From contig NZ_CP133261.1 in the NCBI RefSeq assembly GCF_030931715.1, forward strand, positions 3,822,643-3,886,642: DNA of 64,000 bases, read 5' to 3'. Under the pieces are notes generated by a model that worked only from the letters and a program-made list of their open reading frames with translations, made no database searches and was not told the DNA's origin. This DNA comes from Tissierella sp. MB52-C2. Its GTDB lineage: Bacteria; Bacillota; Clostridia; Tissierellales; Tissierellaceae. Made by a program: the position numbers and the translations under genes. Below are positions 34,798-43,455 of the stretch, piece by piece (position 1 is the stretch's first letter; each line of letters starts with the position of its first letter).

Positions 34798-35253
34798 ATG
34801 AATATGACATTAACTATAAATAATAAAAAAGTCACATTAGATATAAAGCCAGATGAAGTTCTACTTGACACATTAAGAGCAAATGGATATTTAAGCGTAC
34901 AAAGAGGATGTGATACTAGCTCTTGTGGATTATGCGCAATATGGGTCAATGATGAGGTAGTACTATCTTGTACTTATCTTACTGTAAGGGCAGCAAATAA
35001 AAATGTAACTACACTGGAAGGAGTACAAAAAGAAGCTAAAGAATTTGCAGATTTTCTTGCAGATGAAGGTGCAGATCAATGTGGATATTGTGCACCAGGA
35101 TTTATAATGACAGTTTTGGCTATGGCAAAAGAACTAAATAATCCTAGTGAAGAGGAAATATATCATTACTTAAACGGAAACCTTTGTAGATGTACAGGCT
35201 ATAAAGGACAGATTAGGGCTATAAAGAAATATTTAGAATTCAAAAATAATTAA
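34798..35253 (+). CDS. Xanthine dehydrogenase-type [2Fe-2S] subunit 2
   Basis: Both cluster motifs are intact: RGCDTSSCGLCAIWV with a later Cys (LSCTYL), and DQCGYCAPGF with NLCRCTGY. Length is 151 residues. It is the electron-transfer small subunit of a three-subunit hydroxylase with the FAD and molybdenum subunits immediately downstream. An AGAGAGGTGAGAAT site precedes ATG. Confidence 0.92.
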   Translation: MNMTLTINNKKVTLDIKPDEVLLDTLRANGYLSVQRGCDTSSCGLCAIWVNDEVVLSCTYLTVRAANKNVTTLEGVQKEAKEFADFLADEGADQCGYCAPGFIMTVLAMAKELNNPSEEEIYHYLNGNLCRCTGYKGQIRAIKKYLEFKNN

Positions 35254-35274
35254 ATAGGGAAAGGGGGAAAGAAA

Positions 35275-36057
35275 ATGATTACCATAAAAGAATATGTTGC
35301 ACCTGAAAGTTTAGAAGAAGCATATGAAATACTAATGTCTGGAAAAACCAACTTAATTTTAGGTGGTTTTGGATTTATTAAAATGGGTTCAAGAGCAGTA
35401 AATAAGGCAATAGACTTATGTAATTTATCCTTAGATTATATTACTGAAACTGAAGATGAAATACTAATAGGAGCAGAAACATCTTTAAGAGCTTTAGAAA
35501 TCAATGATATAATTAGAAATTACTGTGGTGGAGTAATTAGTCAAGGTGTTTCAAATATTGTAGGAGTACAGTTTAGAAATATGGCTAAGGTTGGGGCAAG
35601 TGTATTTTCTAGATATGGATTTTCCGATTTATTACCATCCCTATTGGTTTTAGATGCAAAGGTAAGACTTTATAAAGGTGGACTAATGAACTTAGATGAT
35701 TTCTTAGAAAGAGACTTTGAAAAAGATATATTAGTAGAAGTTATATTACCTAAGAAAAAAGGTATGGCAGTATATGATTGCATTAGAAAATCAACTGGAG
35801 ATTTCCCGATTATAAATGGAGCAATCTTTAAAGGAGAAAATGGACAATACAGAATAGCCATTGGCTCAAGACCTCAAAGAGCTAAGTTAGCCATAAAAGC
35901 AGCAAAGGCATTGGAAAATGGTGATGATATAGAAGCAGTTGTAGAAATCATACCAGAAGAATTACATTTTGGTACCAATATTCGTGGAAGCAAAGAATAT
36001 AGAGAAGATATGAGTAAGGCTCTGTTAAGCAGAATGTACGGCAAGGTAGGTGTTTAA
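35275..36057 (+). CDS. FAD-binding subunit of molybdenum hydroxylase (CoxM/XdhB-like)
   Basis: The 260-residue protein fits the FAD-binding subunit family: LILGGFGFIKMG replaces the usual pyrophosphate loop, and GVQFRNMAKVGASVFSRYGFSD matches the second FAD motif (normally RNxATxGGN). It is divergent at these loops, so FAD binding is probable but not assured. It is the only such subunit in the window and may serve both large subunits at 36059 and 38724. Confidence 0.85.
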   Translation: MITIKEYVAPESLEEAYEILMSGKTNLILGGFGFIKMGSRAVNKAIDLCNLSLDYITETEDEILIGAETSLRALEINDIIRNYCGGVISQGVSNIVGVQFRNMAKVGASVFSRYGFSDLLPSLLVLDAKVRLYKGGLMNLDDFLERDFEKDILVEVILPKKKGMAVYDCIRKSTGDFPIINGAIFKGENGQYRIAIGSRPQRAKLAIKAAKALENGDDIEAVVEIIPEELHFGTNIRGSKEYREDMSKALLSRMYGKVGV

Positions 36058-36058
36058 T

Positions 36059-38365
36059 TTGGTAAATAAAAGTGTAAGGAAAAAAGACAGTGAATCTTTA
36101 TTAAGTGGTAAGCCTGTATATATGGAAGATATGATTTTTCATAAAGATGTTTTGACATTAAAGGCTTTGAGAAGCCCCTATGCTTTTGCCAAAATAAGAA
36201 ATATAGATATAGAAACGGCAAAAAAAGTACCTGGAGTAGTAGATATATATACTTATAAAGATGTTCCTTACAATAGATTTACAGAATGCTGTGAATCCTA
36301 TACTGAAGCATCACCTTATGATAGATGTTTATTAGAGCCATTACTAAGATATGTGGGAGATGAAGTTGCAATAATTGCGGCTGAAACTGAAGACGCTGCT
36401 GAGAAAGCCTTGAAACTAATAAAAGTTGATTATGAAGTTTTAGAACCTATATTAGACCCAAGAATTGCAGAAGGACATAGTTCCATAATACATCCAGAAG
36501 AAGATATTTTCTGTTCATTTCCTTACGGACACAATCAGCTCAAAAATATAGTTTCTGAATTTAACTATGGCAAAGGTGACGTAGATGAAGAGTTTAAAAA
36601 CTGTGACGTAATTATAGAAAGAACATACAAAACTCAAGCCCAATCCCACTGTATGCTAGAAACTCATAGGGCTTATACCTATATAGATGCCAATGGAAGA
36701 ATAGTAATTATTTCCCCTACCCAAACTCCTTATCACATGAGAAGACAGGTTTGCAGAGCCATAGGAATTCCCGCATCAAAGGTAAGACTTATAAAACCTA
36801 GAGTTGGTGGAGGATTTGGAGGAAAGAAAATAGCATTAGTAGAACCTTTCGCAGCTTTTGTTACTTGGAAAACAGGAAGACCTTGTAAATTTATATATAC
36901 AAGAAATGAAACATTTGTTGCAACAAACACAAGACATCCTATAATATTTGATGTAAAAATTGGGGCAGACAAGGAAGGTAATATTAAAGCTATTGAGGTA
37001 AACTCTTTGAACAATGCAGGGGCTCATGGTGGAGATTCGGTTATAATCACCATGGAAGCAGCACAAAACTCATTACCCACCTATAACAAGGTTCCTGCCA
37101 TAAAATATACTGGGAAAACTGTATATACAAATTTACAGCCAGGAGGTGCCCTTAGAGGATATGGTGCAACTCAAGGAACTTTTGCTTTAGATTCAGCAAT
37201 AAATGAGTTATCTGTTGTCCTTAATATGGACCCTGTAGAAGTTAAACTGAAAAATACAATTCGTGCAGGAGAAGTAGGAGGAGTTGTTCATAATACCATT
37301 AGAAGCTTCAATATAGAAAGATGTATAGAAAGAGGAAAAGAATTAATAGGATGGGATGAAAAATTTCCAAGAAAAGAAGTAGGAGATAACAAAGTTAGGG
37401 GTATAGGAATGGCTCTAGGTACTCATGTGTCTGGAGTTGCAGGTATAGATAAATCAGGAGTCAGCATTAGATTAGTTGAAGATGGAACTTATATGATGCT
37501 AACCAGTTCAGGGGATACGGGAACAGGGTCAGATACAATCTTATCTCAGATTGCAGCAGAAGCCCTAAACACAAGTGTAGATAATATTCAAATATATGCA
37601 GGAGATACAGATGCCTGTCCTTATGATACAGGAGCATTTGCTGCCTCCACAACTTATGTTTCTGGAAACGCAGTTATAAGAGCAGCCAAGGAAATGGAAA
37701 CTTTAGTTTTAAAGGCAGCGGAGAAGAAATTAAATATTCCTGCTGCTACACTGGAACTAAAGGAAGATAGAGTTTGTTTAAAGGGAAATCAAGATGTGTT
37801 TGTAACATTACAAACATTGGCTGAGGATTCTCAAGCAGGGCCAGATTATCCAATTTTAATAGCCAGTGCAAGTTCAGGAATAACTGAAAGTCCTAGACCA
37901 ATAATGGCTGGATTTGCTGAAGTAGAAGTTGATAAAATCACAGGAGAAGTAAAACTTGTGGGCTATGTGGCAGTTATTGATTGCGGAACTGTTATAAATC
38001 CTGCTTTGGCAAAGATTCAGGCTGAAGGTGGATTGACTCAAGGTATAGGTATGGCAATGTTTGAGGAGGTAATTCATTCAGATACTGGAAAACTTATTAC
38101 CAATAATTTTATGAACTATAATGTTCCAAATAGAAAAGATATAGGAAATATAACAGTAGAATTCCAACCTCAATATGAACCAACAGGGCCATTTGGTGCT
38201 AAATCCCTTGGAGAAATAGTAACTCATACTCCATCGCCAGCAATAGCAAGTGCTATTTATAATGCTGTAGGAGTACAAATAAGAGATTTGCCAATGACAC
38301 CAGAGAAGGTTTATAAAGCAATGAAGGAAAAAAATCTAAATGATGTTGTTAATAAAGCTATTTAA
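36059..38365 (+). CDS. Molybdenum hydroxylase large subunit 2 (CoxL/XdhA-like)
   Basis: The 768-residue protein has RVGGGFGGKKIALVEPFAA, PGGALRGYGATQGTFALDSA, SGDTGTGSDTILSQIAAEAL and the catalytic Glu in GPFGAKSLGEIV. I place the start at TTG 36059, one base after the FAD-subunit stop and 6-7 bases after GGTAGGTG; this aligns exactly with the start of its paralogue at 38724. An in-frame GTG at 36050 lies in the Shine-Dalgarno sequence. It forms a complete three-subunit enzyme with the two genes before it. Confidence 0.9.
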   Translation: MVNKSVRKKDSESLLSGKPVYMEDMIFHKDVLTLKALRSPYAFAKIRNIDIETAKKVPGVVDIYTYKDVPYNRFTECCESYTEASPYDRCLLEPLLRYVGDEVAIIAAETEDAAEKALKLIKVDYEVLEPILDPRIAEGHSSIIHPEEDIFCSFPYGHNQLKNIVSEFNYGKGDVDEEFKNCDVIIERTYKTQAQSHCMLETHRAYTYIDANGRIVIISPTQTPYHMRRQVCRAIGIPASKVRLIKPRVGGGFGGKKIALVEPFAAFVTWKTGRPCKFIYTRNETFVATNTRHPIIFDVKIGADKEGNIKAIEVNSLNNAGAHGGDSVIITMEAAQNSLPTYNKVPAIKYTGKTVYTNLQPGGALRGYGATQGTFALDSAINELSVVLNMDPVEVKLKNTIRAGEVGGVVHNTIRSFNIERCIERGKELIGWDEKFPRKEVGDNKVRGIGMALGTHVSGVAGIDKSGVSIRLVEDGTYMMLTSSGDTGTGSDTILSQIAAEALNTSVDNIQIYAGDTDACPYDTGAFAASTTYVSGNAVIRAAKEMETLVLKAAEKKLNIPAATLELKEDRVCLKGNQDVFVTLQTLAEDSQAGPDYPILIASASSGITESPRPIMAGFAEVEVDKITGEVKLVGYVAVIDCGTVINPALAKIQAEGGLTQGIGMAMFEEVIHSDTGKLITNNFMNYNVPNRKDIGNITVEFQPQYEPTGPFGAKSLGEIVTHTPSPAIASAIYNAVGVQIRDLPMTPEKVYKAMKEKNLNDVVNKAI

Positions 38366-38723
38366 TTTTTAAAAATAGGTCTATAGCCATTTTCTGATGG
38401 CTTAGAAAATGGTTATAGAATATATTGATAATATTAAATAAAAACTATTGAGCTTTATTAGATGATAGTCTGGGGGTTCTTTGGATTTTAAAGGACTCGT
38501 AGGTTTAGAATGTGTATAGAAAGACTATACCATAAAACTGAAAGGGGATATCATTATGAAAAGTAAGGATAATTATTTAGGGAATGAGAGAAATTTCTTA
38601 TTTAAAGAATATATTTTAAAACCAACTGACTTTTGTACATGAAATTATACTTTGATATAAAAATTAACTATTTATAATCCTAAACACTTATAAATAGAAT
38701 TTATAATAAGATAGGTGATTATT
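38366..38723 (+). other. 358-base gap between hydroxylase large subunits
   Basis: The gap holds a strong stem at 38382-38395/38404-38417 (TATAGCCATTTTCT pairing with AGAAAATGGTTATA, one G-U), which may end transcripts although no U run follows. It also holds one small open frame (38556-38642), described separately. The rest is AT-rich with no recognised promoter or riboswitch. The third large subunit may thus be expressed separately from module 2. Confidence 0.5.
38556..38642 (+). CDS. Possible 28-residue small protein or leader peptide
   Basis: ATG 38556 is preceded by AAAGGGGATATCATT, a good ribosome binding site, and encodes a 28-residue peptide with several aromatic residues (LGNERNFLFKEYILKPTDFC). 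It has no recognisable family, signal sequence or membrane segment. It could be a leader peptide for the following gene, a remnant, or chance. Confidence 0.3.
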   Translation: MKSKDNYLGNERNFLFKEYILKPTDFCT

Positions 38724-41015
38724 ATGATAGGTAAAGGAATAAGAAAAACTGATAGCGAGGCACTTTTAGGCGGAAAACCTGTATATACAGATGACTTAGT
38801 CTTTCATAGAGATGTTTTAATAGTAAAAATCTTAAGAAGTCCCCATGCATTTGCTAGGATAAAAAATATAAATGTAGATATTGCAAAAAAAGTACCTGGA
38901 GTAGTAGATATATATACCTATAAAGATGTTCCGCAGACAAGATATTCAGAATGTGGAGAATCTTTACCAGAGGCTTCTCCCTATGATAGATTAATTTTAG
39001 AAGAGATTGTAAGATACGTAGGAGATGAAGTTGCAATAATTGTAGCAGAAGATGAAAAAACAGCGGAAAAGGCAAAGAAGCTAATAAAAGTAGAATATGA
39101 AGTATTTGAGCCAATATTAGACCCAGAGAAAGCTGAAAATAGTACAATCAGAATCCATGAAGATGATAGTATCATTTCCCCCTTTGACTTTGGATATAAC
39201 AATAAGAAAAACATAGTATCTGAGTTTAATTATGGTCACGGAGATGTAGAAGAAGAATTCAAAAATTGTGAAGTTATAATAGAAAGAACTTATCAAACAC
39301 AGGCTCAAGCTCATTGTATGATGGAAACTCTTAGGGCTTATTCTTATCTTGATGAAAGAGGAAGAATGAATATAATATCAGCAAATCAATCTGTTTACCA
39401 TATGAGAAGACAAACGGCTAAAGCTATAGGGCTTCCCATATCAAAGGTTAGAGTTATAAAACCAAGAATAGGCGGAGGTTTTGGCGGAAAGAATGTGGCA
39501 ATTACAGAACCCTTTGTAGCCTTTGCAACATTAAAAACTGGAAGACCTTGTAAACTAATATTAAGCAGAAAAGAAACTTTTAGTGCAACCAGTGTTCGTC
39601 ATCCTATAAAAGTAAGTGTAAAAATAGCTTCAGATAAGGAAGGAAATATAAAAGCTATTTATATGAAAGCCCTAAACAATACAGGTGCATATGGGTCAAA
39701 TGGTCCAGCTGTAACTATGGAAGTAGGACAAAATTCATTGCCTCTATATGCTAAAGTACCTGCCATAAAATTTGAGGGAAAAACCGTTTATACAAATATG
39801 GTGCCCTCAGGCCCCCTAAGAGGATATGGTGCAACTCAAGGTAGTTTTGCTATGGATTCAGCCATAAATGAGTTGGCTATTGAATTGGGAATGGACCCTA
39901 TAGAACTTAAATTAAAGAACACCATAAGAAAAGGTGCTGTAGGAGGAATTATTCCTCAATCCATTAAGAGTTTCAATATAGAAAAATGTATAGAAAGAGG
40001 TAAAGAATTAATAGACTGGGATGAAAAATATCCTAGAAAAGAAATATCACCTAACAAGGTTAGGGGAATAGGTATGGCTACTGCTATTCATAGTTCAGGA
40101 ATCTCAGGAATAGATGCTGCTTCTGTATTGATGAGATTAGAAGAAGATGGAACATATAGACTATTCACCGCTTCTTCAGATTTAGGCACAGGCTCAGACA
40201 CCATACTTTGTCAAATAGCAGCTCATGCCTTAAATACCGATATGGATGGAGTAAATATTCATGTGGGAGATACAGATGCTTGTCCTTATGATACGGGAGC
40301 ATATGCTTCATCTACAACTTATGTAACTGGAAATGCAGTAGTTAGAGCAGCAGAAAAATTAAAATTAAAAATAATAGATAAAGCATCTAAAAAACTTAAT
40401 ATGCCTAGTATAGACTTAGTTCTTGAAAAGGACAGAGTAAGACATAAAGAGGATGAAAGTATGTTTATACTTCTAAGGACAATAGGTGAAGAAGCTGTAG
40501 TAGGTCAAGATGCAGAAGTTTTAATGGCAGATGCTACCTATGGAACTGATTATACTCCAAGACCTTTTTTAGCAGGATTTGCAGAGGTAGAAGTCGATAC
40601 ATTTACTGGGCAAGTAGAACTTGTTAATTATGTAGTAGCAGCAGACTGTGGAACAGTGATCAATCCAACTTTAGCAAAGATTCAATTGGAAGGCGGATTA
40701 ACTCAAGGTATAGGTTTAGCAATGTTTGAGGATGTTAAATACACTAAAGAAGGAAAATTGATTACAGACAGTTTCCTTCAATATAATGTTCCCACTAAGA
40801 AAGACATAGGCAATATAACTGTAGAATTCCAATCTGATTATGAGCCAACAGGACCTTTTGGAGCAAAGTCTATTGCTGAATCGGCAGTTCATACGCCACC
40901 ACCAGCTATAGCCAATGCTATTTATAATGCTGTAGGTGTATATATAAGAGATTTGCCCATAACTTCAGAGAAAGTTTATAAAGGTATGAAAGAATTAAGA
41001 GGCCAAAAAAGTTAG
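38724..41015 (+). CDS. Molybdenum hydroxylase large subunit 3, paralogue of subunit 2
   Basis: The 763-residue protein is strongly similar along its whole length to the large subunit at 36059 (GKPVYTDDLVFHRDVL, RIGGGFGGKNVAITEPF, SGPLRGYGATQGSFAMDSA). The catalytic Glu is kept in GPFGAKSIAESAV, where the preceding Gly is Ala. The start is ATG 38724 after TAGGTGATT; a GTG at 38715 lies inside that site. No small subunits accompany it, so it probably borrows the [2Fe-2S] and FAD subunits of module 2, giving the cell a second substrate specificity. Confidence 0.88.
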   Translation: MIGKGIRKTDSEALLGGKPVYTDDLVFHRDVLIVKILRSPHAFARIKNINVDIAKKVPGVVDIYTYKDVPQTRYSECGESLPEASPYDRLILEEIVRYVGDEVAIIVAEDEKTAEKAKKLIKVEYEVFEPILDPEKAENSTIRIHEDDSIISPFDFGYNNKKNIVSEFNYGHGDVEEEFKNCEVIIERTYQTQAQAHCMMETLRAYSYLDERGRMNIISANQSVYHMRRQTAKAIGLPISKVRVIKPRIGGGFGGKNVAITEPFVAFATLKTGRPCKLILSRKETFSATSVRHPIKVSVKIASDKEGNIKAIYMKALNNTGAYGSNGPAVTMEVGQNSLPLYAKVPAIKFEGKTVYTNMVPSGPLRGYGATQGSFAMDSAINELAIELGMDPIELKLKNTIRKGAVGGIIPQSIKSFNIEKCIERGKELIDWDEKYPRKEISPNKVRGIGMATAIHSSGISGIDAASVLMRLEEDGTYRLFTASSDLGTGSDTILCQIAAHALNTDMDGVNIHVGDTDACPYDTGAYASSTTYVTGNAVVRAAEKLKLKIIDKASKKLNMPSIDLVLEKDRVRHKEDESMFILLRTIGEEAVVGQDAEVLMADATYGTDYTPRPFLAGFAEVEVDTFTGQVELVNYVVAADCGTVINPTLAKIQLEGGLTQGIGLAMFEDVKYTKEGKLITDSFLQYNVPTKKDIGNITVEFQSDYEPTGPFGAKSIAESAVHTPPPAIANAIYNAVGVYIRDLPITSEKVYKGMKELRGQKS

Positions 41016-41025
41016 GAGGTTTTCA

Positions 41026-42336
41026 ATGTTAATTATTAAAGGTAAGTACTTAGTAGCTTCAGCAGAAGATATTTATATAGATTATTCCTTAGTAGTAGAA
41101 GGAGAAAATATAGTAGAATTATTACCAAATAGTGAAGCAGAAAACAAATATCCCAATGTAGAAGTCATAGATAAATCTGACTCTATTATTATGCCAGGAT
41201 TTATCAATGGTCATATGCATCAGTATGGTGTTCTTTCAAGAGGAATACCTGCAAATGTGGAATTCAAGGATTTTGAAGGTTTTCTATGGGATTATTGGTG
41301 GCCTTTCATAGAGAATAGAATCGGACTAAAGGAAGTAAAGGCAACGACTAAGGCTTCGGCAATTGAACTTATAGAATCGGGAGTAATAGGATTTTGCGAT
41401 ACATTAGAGGCTCCTAATACTGAAGAGGGTACTTTAATAGAACAAGGAAAAATTCTAGAGGAAATAGGAATGAAAGCAGTTTTATCACTAGAAAGTTGTG
41501 AAAGAATAAGTTATGACAATGGAGTTAAATGTTTAGAAGAGAATGAATCATTAATAAATTGGAGTAGAAAAAACAGCAAAAATATTGGTGGAATTATGTG
41601 TACACATACTACTTTTACCTGTTCAGATAAGTTTCTAAAATTAGCTCAGGAAAAGGCAAATAGTCTAGATGCACCATGGCAATTTCATTTATCTGAAAGC
41701 ATATATGAAGTAAACCATTGTTTAAAAGATTATGGGAAAAGACCGGTTAATTATTTAAATGATTTAGGACTACTGAATGAGAATGTCTTAGCATCTCAAT
41801 GTGTGAAGGTAGATAAAAATGAAATCAAAATTTTGAAGGAAAAAGGTGTCAAGGTAGTTCATATGCCTTTAAGTAATTGTGAAGTAGGTGGAGGATTTGC
41901 TCCAATACCAGACTTATTAGAGGCTGGGGTAGAAGTAGCCCTTGGAACTGATGGATATATAAATGATTTCTTTACTGTAATGAAAGCAGCATTTTTGCTG
42001 CATAAGGCAAGTAAAGAGGATGCATCTGTGATGCCAGCCAATAAGGTTTTCCAAATGGCTACAGAATACGGTGCTAAAGTACTTGGGTGGAATAATACAG
42101 GAAAGTTAGTTGAAGGAAATAAAGCAGATTTCATAATTATGGAAGATAAGTTTAAAACTCCCGTTACAATAGATAATATATTTGATCAAATAGTAGTTCA
42201 GGGACAAAAGGAATTTATCCATAGTGTTTATATAGATGGAAATCCAATATTAAAAGATAGAAGGTTACAAGGTATAAATAAGGAAGAAGTCTCACAAGAC
42301 ATGAGAAAAGTGGCAGAAGAATTTTGGAAGTTCTAA
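41026..42336 (+). CDS. ssnA: SsnA-like amidohydrolase with altered catalytic residue
   Basis: The 436-residue protein resembles E. coli SsnA: PGFINGHMHQYGVLSRGIPAN and the WWP segment, FHLSES, and a C-terminal DNIFDQIVVQGQ block leading to IHSVYIDG. Metal ligands HxH, His in HLSE and Asp in LGTDG are kept. However, the His normally found in the AHC/AHG segment is Gln (VLASQCVKVD), so proton transfer or substrate may differ. SsnA belongs to purine/urate gene clusters and is thought to hydrolyse a ring intermediate. It follows the third large subunit by 10 bases. Confidence 0.8.
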   Translation: MLIIKGKYLVASAEDIYIDYSLVVEGENIVELLPNSEAENKYPNVEVIDKSDSIIMPGFINGHMHQYGVLSRGIPANVEFKDFEGFLWDYWWPFIENRIGLKEVKATTKASAIELIESGVIGFCDTLEAPNTEEGTLIEQGKILEEIGMKAVLSLESCERISYDNGVKCLEENESLINWSRKNSKNIGGIMCTHTTFTCSDKFLKLAQEKANSLDAPWQFHLSESIYEVNHCLKDYGKRPVNYLNDLGLLNENVLASQCVKVDKNEIKILKEKGVKVVHMPLSNCEVGGGFAPIPDLLEAGVEVALGTDGYINDFFTVMKAAFLLHKASKEDASVMPANKVFQMATEYGAKVLGWNNTGKLVEGNKADFIIMEDKFKTPVTIDNIFDQIVVQGQKEFIHSVYIDGNPILKDRRLQGINKEEVSQDMRKVAEEFWKF

Positions 42337-42354
42337 ATCGAAGGAGGAATTCAA

Positions 42355-43437
42355 ATGTACAATTTATTAGGGGTTGAATTAAAATCACCAATTATCATAG
42401 GCTCAGGCCCTTTATCATATAATGCAGAATCTATGAAAAGATTATCAGATGCAGGAGCAGGTGCAGTAGTTACAAAGACAATTAGAAAAGAAAGAGCAAT
42501 AAATCCGGCACCTCATATGGTGAAAAGTACAAATAGCTCTCTTATAAACAATGAGAAGTGGACAGATTTTGAACCGGAAAGATGGATAGATGAAGAAATA
42601 CCAAAACTAAAGGAAATGGGAGTTGTGACCATAGCATCTGTTGGACATACATTAGAGGAAAGTAGTGAGCTAGTAGAAAAGGTAGCAAAAGCTGGAGCAG
42701 ACATAATTGAACTAGTATCCTATGATTATACAGATCTTATTCCAATAGTTAAAGATACAAAGAAAAGAGTTAGTATTCCAGTTATAGCAAAGCTTCCACC
42801 TATGATTGAAAACATAGGAGATTTCTGTAAGGAACTAGAAGAAGCAGGGGTAGATGCTATTACTGCTTGCGATTCAGTAGGACCAGCCTTTAGAATCGAT
42901 ATAGAAACTGGAAAACCTCTATTAGGTGGAAATGGATTTGGATGGTTAACAGGTGAAGTTATAAAGCCAATTACTCTTCATAAAATATATGAAATAAGAA
43001 GAAAAGTAAATGTACCTATTATTGGACTAGGCGGATGTATGACAGGTAGCGATGCAGTGGAGATGGTAATGGCAGGAGCTAACTTCATTGGAGTTTGTAC
43101 TTTACCTATATTAAGGGGAGAAGCTTCATTAGGTAAATTATTTAATGATTTTAAGGCTCATCTTCATAGACTTGGATATAACTCCATAGACGAAGCTTGT
43201 GGTATAGTTCATCAATATATGGGTGATATAAATGAAAGAACTAAGTTTGAATTTATATATGATGAAGAAAAATGTACTAGATGTAATCTTTGTGTAAAAG
43301 TATGTGCCTATAAAGCAAGGACTTTAAACGAGACTATGGAATTAGATAAAGAAGAATGCAGATATTGTGGACTTTGTGCTTCTGTATGTCCAACTAAGGC
43401 TCTTGAAGTTCATGAATTACAAAAGGCATATAATTAA
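42355..43437 (+). CDS. Dihydroorotate/dihydropyrimidine dehydrogenase-like flavoprotein with two [4Fe-4S] sites
   Basis: Residues 1 to about 290 are a PyrD/PreA-type FMN barrel (LKSPIIIGSGPLSYNAESMKR, GADIIELVSYDYTD, IGLGGCMTGSDAVEMVMAGA). The C-terminus has a bacterial ferredoxin with CTRCNLCVKVC and CRYCGLCASVC. Dihydropyrimidine dehydrogenase reduces or oxidises the C5-C6 bond of pyrimidines. The usual partner PreT is not here. In this purine setting it may act on a dihydro-intermediate; E. coli has the unrelated-looking YgfK at a similar place. Exact substrate unknown. Confidence 0.82.
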   Translation: MYNLLGVELKSPIIIGSGPLSYNAESMKRLSDAGAGAVVTKTIRKERAINPAPHMVKSTNSSLINNEKWTDFEPERWIDEEIPKLKEMGVVTIASVGHTLEESSELVEKVAKAGADIIELVSYDYTDLIPIVKDTKKRVSIPVIAKLPPMIENIGDFCKELEEAGVDAITACDSVGPAFRIDIETGKPLLGGNGFGWLTGEVIKPITLHKIYEIRRKVNVPIIGLGGCMTGSDAVEMVMAGANFIGVCTLPILRGEASLGKLFNDFKAHLHRLGYNSIDEACGIVHQYMGDINERTKFEFIYDEEKCTRCNLCVKVCAYKARTLNETMELDKEECRYCGLCASVCPTKALEVHELQKAYN

Positions 43438-43455
43438 TATAAAGTTGGTGGACAA

